Shown one piece after another: positions 60,234 to 64,000 of a stretch of DNA of 64,000 nt. The notes beneath the pieces are model-generated. The model saw only the letters and a list, made by a program, of their open reading frames with translations, searched no databases and was not told the origin of the DNA. Numbering within the stretch: the first letter of the stretch is position 1; every line of letters starts with the position of its first letter. Position numbers and translations under genes: made by a program. Source of the stretch: an uncultured Maricaulis sp. (GTDB lineage Bacteria > Pseudomonadota > Alphaproteobacteria > Caulobacterales > Maricaulaceae); the NCBI RefSeq assembly GCF_905480005.1, contig NZ_CAJQOO010000008.1, forward strand, positions 88,695-152,694, written 5' to 3'.

Positions 60234-60605
60234 ATGAAAATGAGCTATTTCGTTCTCGGCACGAACAATATCGAGGCCGCCACACGATTCTATGACGCCC
60301 TGTTCGCACAATCCGATGTCGCGCCAGCCATGCCGGCCGGGCGCATGACATACTGGATGGGCAAGGATTTCGCCTTTGCGATTGCGCGCCCCTTCAATGA
60401 GGAAGCTGCCACACACGGCAATGGCGCAATGCTGGGTCTCGACCTGGGGTCACAGGAGGAGGTGCACCGCCTGCACAGGCTGGCGCTCGAACTGGGCGCG
60501 TCATGCGAGGGCGAACCGGGCCAGCGCGGGCCCTATTATTCCTGCTATGTCCGGGATCTGGACCGGAACAAGCTCTGCTTGTTCAGCCAGCAGACCGCGG
60601 CCTAG
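60234..60605 (+). CDS. VOC family protein (glyoxalase/bleomycin-resistance fold)
   Basis: MKMSYFVLGTNNIEAATRFYDALFAQ...YSCYVRDLDRNKLCLF. Confidence 0.9.
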   Translation: MKMSYFVLGTNNIEAATRFYDALFAQSDVAPAMPAGRMTYWMGKDFAFAIARPFNEEAATHGNGAMLGLDLGSQEEVHRLHRLALELGASCEGEPGQRGPYYSCYVRDLDRNKLCLFSQQTAA

Positions 60606-61627
60606 ACTTCGGGCACGGCGCTCCTGCGCAGCCGGCGCTTTCCGCCGGCGTGCTCGACCAGCATGTCGATCCGCTTCTCGATCGGCGGATGGGTAGCGAA
60701 AACGCCCATGAAGCCGGTCTTCGGGTTCTCGATGAACATTTCACGGATTTCTTCCGGCGAATCCTCGACCTCGGCATTACCGGAGATTTTCTCGAGCGCC
60801 GAGATCATGGCGTCAGGATTGCGGGTCAGCTCGACCGCACCGGCATCGGCCATGTATTCACGGCGACGCGACAGCGAGAAGCGGATCACGATGGCCAGCA
60901 GATAGGCGATGGCGATGATGGCCAGGCCGATCACAATGACCAGTCCGCCGCCGCGTCCGCCGGACCGCCGATCCCCGCCGGCTCGCAATCCAAGCCAGAA
61001 AATGCGGCGAAACACGATCTCCGCGGCGAAGGATATGATGCCAACAAAGATGATCGAGATGACCAGAAGGCGGACATCGCGATGCCGGATATGGGAAAGC
61101 TCGTGCGCCAGAACGGCCTCGAGCTCGGCCTTGTCCAGGCGCTGCATGAGGCCGCGCGTCACGGTGACGGTAGCCTGGCTATCGGTCAGCCCGGAGGCAT
61201 AGGCATTGAGCGCTCCGCTCTCGATCACCGCCATTTTCGGCATGGACAAGCCGCGAGAAATACACAGGTTTTCCAAAAGGTTATAGAGTTCCGGTTCGTC
61301 CTTGCGAGTGACCGATCGGGCGCCCGTGGCCGCATTGATCATGGCCTGATGGCCAAACCAGGCGATGACGAACCAGACCGCCGCAAGACCCAGCGACCAG
61401 ACGCCGATCATCGGCAGGCGGGAGAGCTCCCGGAGCCAGGGCGCCGCATCGGCACCCGGTGGCTTGCCAAGTCCGTAGTCAGCCGACGGCGTATCAAATC
61501 CGGTCATGAGGATGGTCAGCGCATAGCCAATGGCCACGAGCAATACCGGAAAGGCGGCCAGCAGGAAAACCGACCGCAGATTATTGTTCCAGATATGCGT
61601 GCGGAGCCCGGCCGTGCCCCAGACCAT
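60602..61627 (-). CDS. M48-family membrane zinc metalloprotease (HtpX-like)
   Basis: AVLAHELSHIRHRDVRLL HExxH; NAYASGLTDSQATVTVTRGLM. Confidence 0.94.
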   Translation of the reverse strand: MVWGTAGLRTHIWNNNLRSVFLLAAFPVLLVAIGYALTILMTGFDTPSADYGLGKPPGADAAPWLRELSRLPMIGVWSLGLAAVWFVIAWFGHQAMINAATGARSVTRKDEPELYNLLENLCISRGLSMPKMAVIESGALNAYASGLTDSQATVTVTRGLMQRLDKAELEAVLAHELSHIRHRDVRLLVISIIFVGIISFAAEIVFRRIFWLGLRAGGDRRSGGRGGGLVIVIGLAIIAIAYLLAIVIRFSLSRRREYMADAGAVELTRNPDAMISALEKISGNAEVEDSPEEIREMFIENPKTGFMGVFATHPPIEKRIDMLVEHAGGKRRLRRSAVPEV

Positions 61628-61630
61628 GAC

Positions 61631-62182
61631 TTAGAACTGCACCTTCGGGGCACCGCGCTCGGCCTCGGCCACTTCGAAATACTCACGCATCTTGAAGCCC
61701 ATGGAATTGGCAATCACGACGGCCGGGAATTGCTCGGTCGAGGTGTTGTACTCATTGACCGCATTGTTGAAGAAGCGGCGAGCGGCGGCGATCTTGTTTT
61801 CCAGATCAGCCAGTTCGGACTGCAATTGCATGAAGTTCTGGTTGGCCTTGAGGTCGGGATAGGCTTCCGACAATGCAAAGAGCTGACGCAGGGCACCGGA
61901 GAGCATGTTCTCCGCGCCGGCCAGGTCCTTCACCGAGGTCGCATCAATCGCCGTCTGACGCGCCTTGATGACGTTTTCGAGCGTCTCTTTCTCATGGCTG
62001 GCATAGCCTTTCACGGTCTCGACCAGATTGGGGACGAGGTCATGGCGCTGCTTCAACTGGACATCGATATCGCCCCACGCCTGATTACAGGTCTGCCGGA
62101 GCGCGACCAGGCGGTTGTAGACCATGACCAGGAACACGCCGAGGGCGATGATCACGAGCAAGAGAATGATACCGGTATCCAT
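61631..62182 (-). CDS. LemA family protein
   Basis: YNRLVALRQTCNQAWGDIDVQLKQRHDLVPNLVETVKGYASHEKETLENVIKAR; adjacent to M48 protease. Confidence 0.96.
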   Translation of the reverse strand: MDTGIILLLVIIALGVFLVMVYNRLVALRQTCNQAWGDIDVQLKQRHDLVPNLVETVKGYASHEKETLENVIKARQTAIDATSVKDLAGAENMLSGALRQLFALSEAYPDLKANQNFMQLQSELADLENKIAAARRFFNNAVNEYNTSTEQFPAVVIANSMGFKMREYFEVAEAERGAPKVQF

Positions 62183-62256
62183 GCCTGTCTCTCCTTGAGC
62201 GGCAAAACTGAAGATGTCGCATCACCCTGACGGGCGATGCACGTTCAAATCACTAC

Positions 62257-64000
62257 CTATTCCGCTTTCGCCTGTGAAGCGAGGAATTCCGAGCCCCGCG
62301 GCGAAAAGCGCAGCGAGCGCGGGAAACCGCGCGGCGCCATCTTGCCGGCCTGGGCCCGTTTCGCGGTCCACAAATGCCAGTCATCGAGACTGAAGCGGCG
62401 CCCGGCCCCGTCCAGCCAGGTCAGCCCGTCTTCCGCATTGAACACGGTGGCGTCGGCCAGTTTGGCGCCCTTGCCGCCCAGAAGCTTGACGCCCTTGCCG
62501 CGGCTCATCACCGGGATCTCCTCGAGTTCGAAGACCAGGAGTTTCTTGTTCTCGCCGATCAGGGCGACCCGGTCACCCGTGGCCGGGATGCACAGGAAGG
62601 CTTCGTCGCCATCGGCCAGGTTGAGGATCTGCTTGCCGCCCTTCTTCATGGCGACGCAATCACTCTCCTTGATGCGGAAGCCGGAATTGCCGTCAGACGC
62701 CACCAATAGCGTGCGCTCGGGGTCGAATTTGAACAGGCCGATCGGCGCCGCATCATCGGGCAGGTCGACATGCAGGCGAACCGGCTCGCCATGGCCGCGG
62801 CCGCCGGGCAGTTTGGACGCTTCCAGCGTATAGAATTTCCCGTCCGTGGCGAACATGAGGAGCTTGTCCGTGGTCTCGCACTTGACCGCGAAGGCGGACT
62901 TGTCGCCTTCCTTGAACTTGAGCTCGGTGACGTCGTTGATATGGCCTTTCAGCGCCCGCACCCAGCCGCGCTCGGACAGGACAGCCGTGATCGGTTCGCG
63001 CACCACGAAGGCCTCGATCGGCGCGTCACCGGAGATGTCGGGCGCCTTGTCGAAAACGGTGCGGCGTTTGCCCAGCGGCGTCGTCTCGGCATAGACCTCG
63101 CCAAGGCTGGTGACCTCGCCGCGGACCTTGTCCCATTGCAGGGCGGTAGAGCCGATCAACGCCTGGAGGCTCTTGCGTTCGGCGCGCAAGCTCTTGTCTT
63201 CCTTGCGGATTTCAAGCTCTTCCAGCTTGCGCAAGGCGCGCAGGCGCATATTGAGAATGGCTTCGGCCTGACGCTCGGTCAGTTCGAAATGCGCCATCAA
63301 CTTGGCCTTGGGCTCATCCTCGAAGCGGATGATGCGGATCACCTCGTCCAGATCGGCATAGACGATGAGATAGCCGGCCAGCACTTCCAGCCGGTCCTCG
63401 ACCTTGGCCAGGCGCGTGGTGGCCCGGCGAACCGCGACCTCGCGGCGATGCTCGAGCCAGATCTGCAGAACTTCGCGCAGGCTCATCACCCGCGGCACAC
63501 CGTTGGGGTCGAGCACATTGAGGTTCAGCGAGACCCGGTTTTCCAGATCGGTCAGCTTGAACAGGCTCTCCATGAGCATGTCCGGGTCGACGAGTTTGGA
63601 CTTCGGTTCCAGCACCAGGCGGATATCCTCGGTGCTCTCGTCGAGGACATCGTCCAGAAGGGGCAGTTTCTTGGCGTCCATCAGCTGGGCGATGCGTTCG
63701 ACCAGTTTGGATTTCTGCACCAGATACGGAATCTCGGTGACCACGATGCGCCACATGCCGCGCGGCATGTCTTCCTTTTCCCACTTGGCCCGCACCCGGA
63801 ACCCGCCACGCCCGGTCTCATAGGCCGAGCGAATGGCGTCCGGCGGCTCGACGATCGTGCCGCCGGTCGGCAGGTCCGGTCCCTTGATATGCTTGAGCAG
63901 GGCTTCGGTTTCGGTCTCCGGATTGTCGATCAGCGCCAGGGCGGCGGCGCAGATCTCGGCGACATTGTGCGGCGGGACGGATGTCGCCATGCCGACGGCA
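62257..64000 (-). CDS. parC: DNA topoisomerase IV subunit A, C-terminal part (continues past window edge)
   Basis: ISRMSYAMAPHN-type region through FELTERQAEAILNMRLRALRKLEELEIRKE and C-terminal propeller repeats; open at the right edge. Confidence 0.9.
   Translation of the reverse strand, partial: AVGMATSVPPHNVAEICAAALALIDNPETETEALLKHIKGPDLPTGGTIVEPPDAIRSAYETGRGGFRVRAKWEKEDMPRGMWRIVVTEIPYLVQKSKLVERIAQLMDAKKLPLLDDVLDESTEDIRLVLEPKSKLVDPDMLMESLFKLTDLENRVSLNLNVLDPNGVPRVMSLREVLQIWLEHRREVAVRRATTRLAKVEDRLEVLAGYLIVYADLDEVIRIIRFEDEPKAKLMAHFELTERQAEAILNMRLRALRKLEELEIRKEDKSLRAERKSLQALIGSTALQWDKVRGEVTSLGEVYAETTPLGKRRTVFDKAPDISGDAPIEAFVVREPITAVLSERGWVRALKGHINDVTELKFKEGDKSAFAVKCETTDKLLMFATDGKFYTLEASKLPGGRGHGEPVRLHVDLPDDAAPIGLFKFDPERTLLVASDGNSGFRIKESDCVAMKKGGKQILNLADGDEAFLCIPATGDRVALIGENKKLLVFELEEIPVMSRGKGVKLLGGKGAKLADATVFNAEDGLTWLDGAGRRFSLDDWHLWTAKRAQAGKMAPRGFPRSLRFSPRGSEFLASQAKAE

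Overview
This 64 kb window has the high-GC, gene-dense look of an alphaproteobacterial chromosome, probably Caulobacterales/Maricaulales (Hyphomonadaceae/Maricaulis-like). That placement is inferred from gene content and not verified. Most of the window is core housekeeping: recJ-glpX, phaC, rpsI-rplM, the fabH-plsX-ihfA-merR block, hppA, the nrdR-rib-nusB-thiL operon, glyA, hemA, hemB, valine-catabolism genes, motB, bpt, a TRAP transporter, lemA/M48 and a partial parC. It carries two tRNAs (Glu-TTC, Pro-GGG), both on the minus strand. I saw no rRNA, CRISPR array, transposase, prophage or obvious defense island. Points worth a second look: (i) a riboflavin operon whose RibBA has lost the GTP-cyclohydrolase-II zinc motif and whose RibD is reductase-only; (ii) a PhoX plus phytase-like pair overlapping by about 100 bp, with a Pho-box-like repeat upstream; (iii) a Phd/PIN toxin-antitoxin module with a perfect operator palindrome inside a valine-catabolism cluster; (iv) a translationally coupled pair of orphan exported/anchored proteins next to a 26-bp-arm inverted repeat; (v) an unexplained structured 220-nt intergenic region between bamE and hppA; (vi) several clear candidate operators (ArsR, WYL, MarR). 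No single feature is an obvious new large system. Product calls are by eye from protein motifs; no database search was run.
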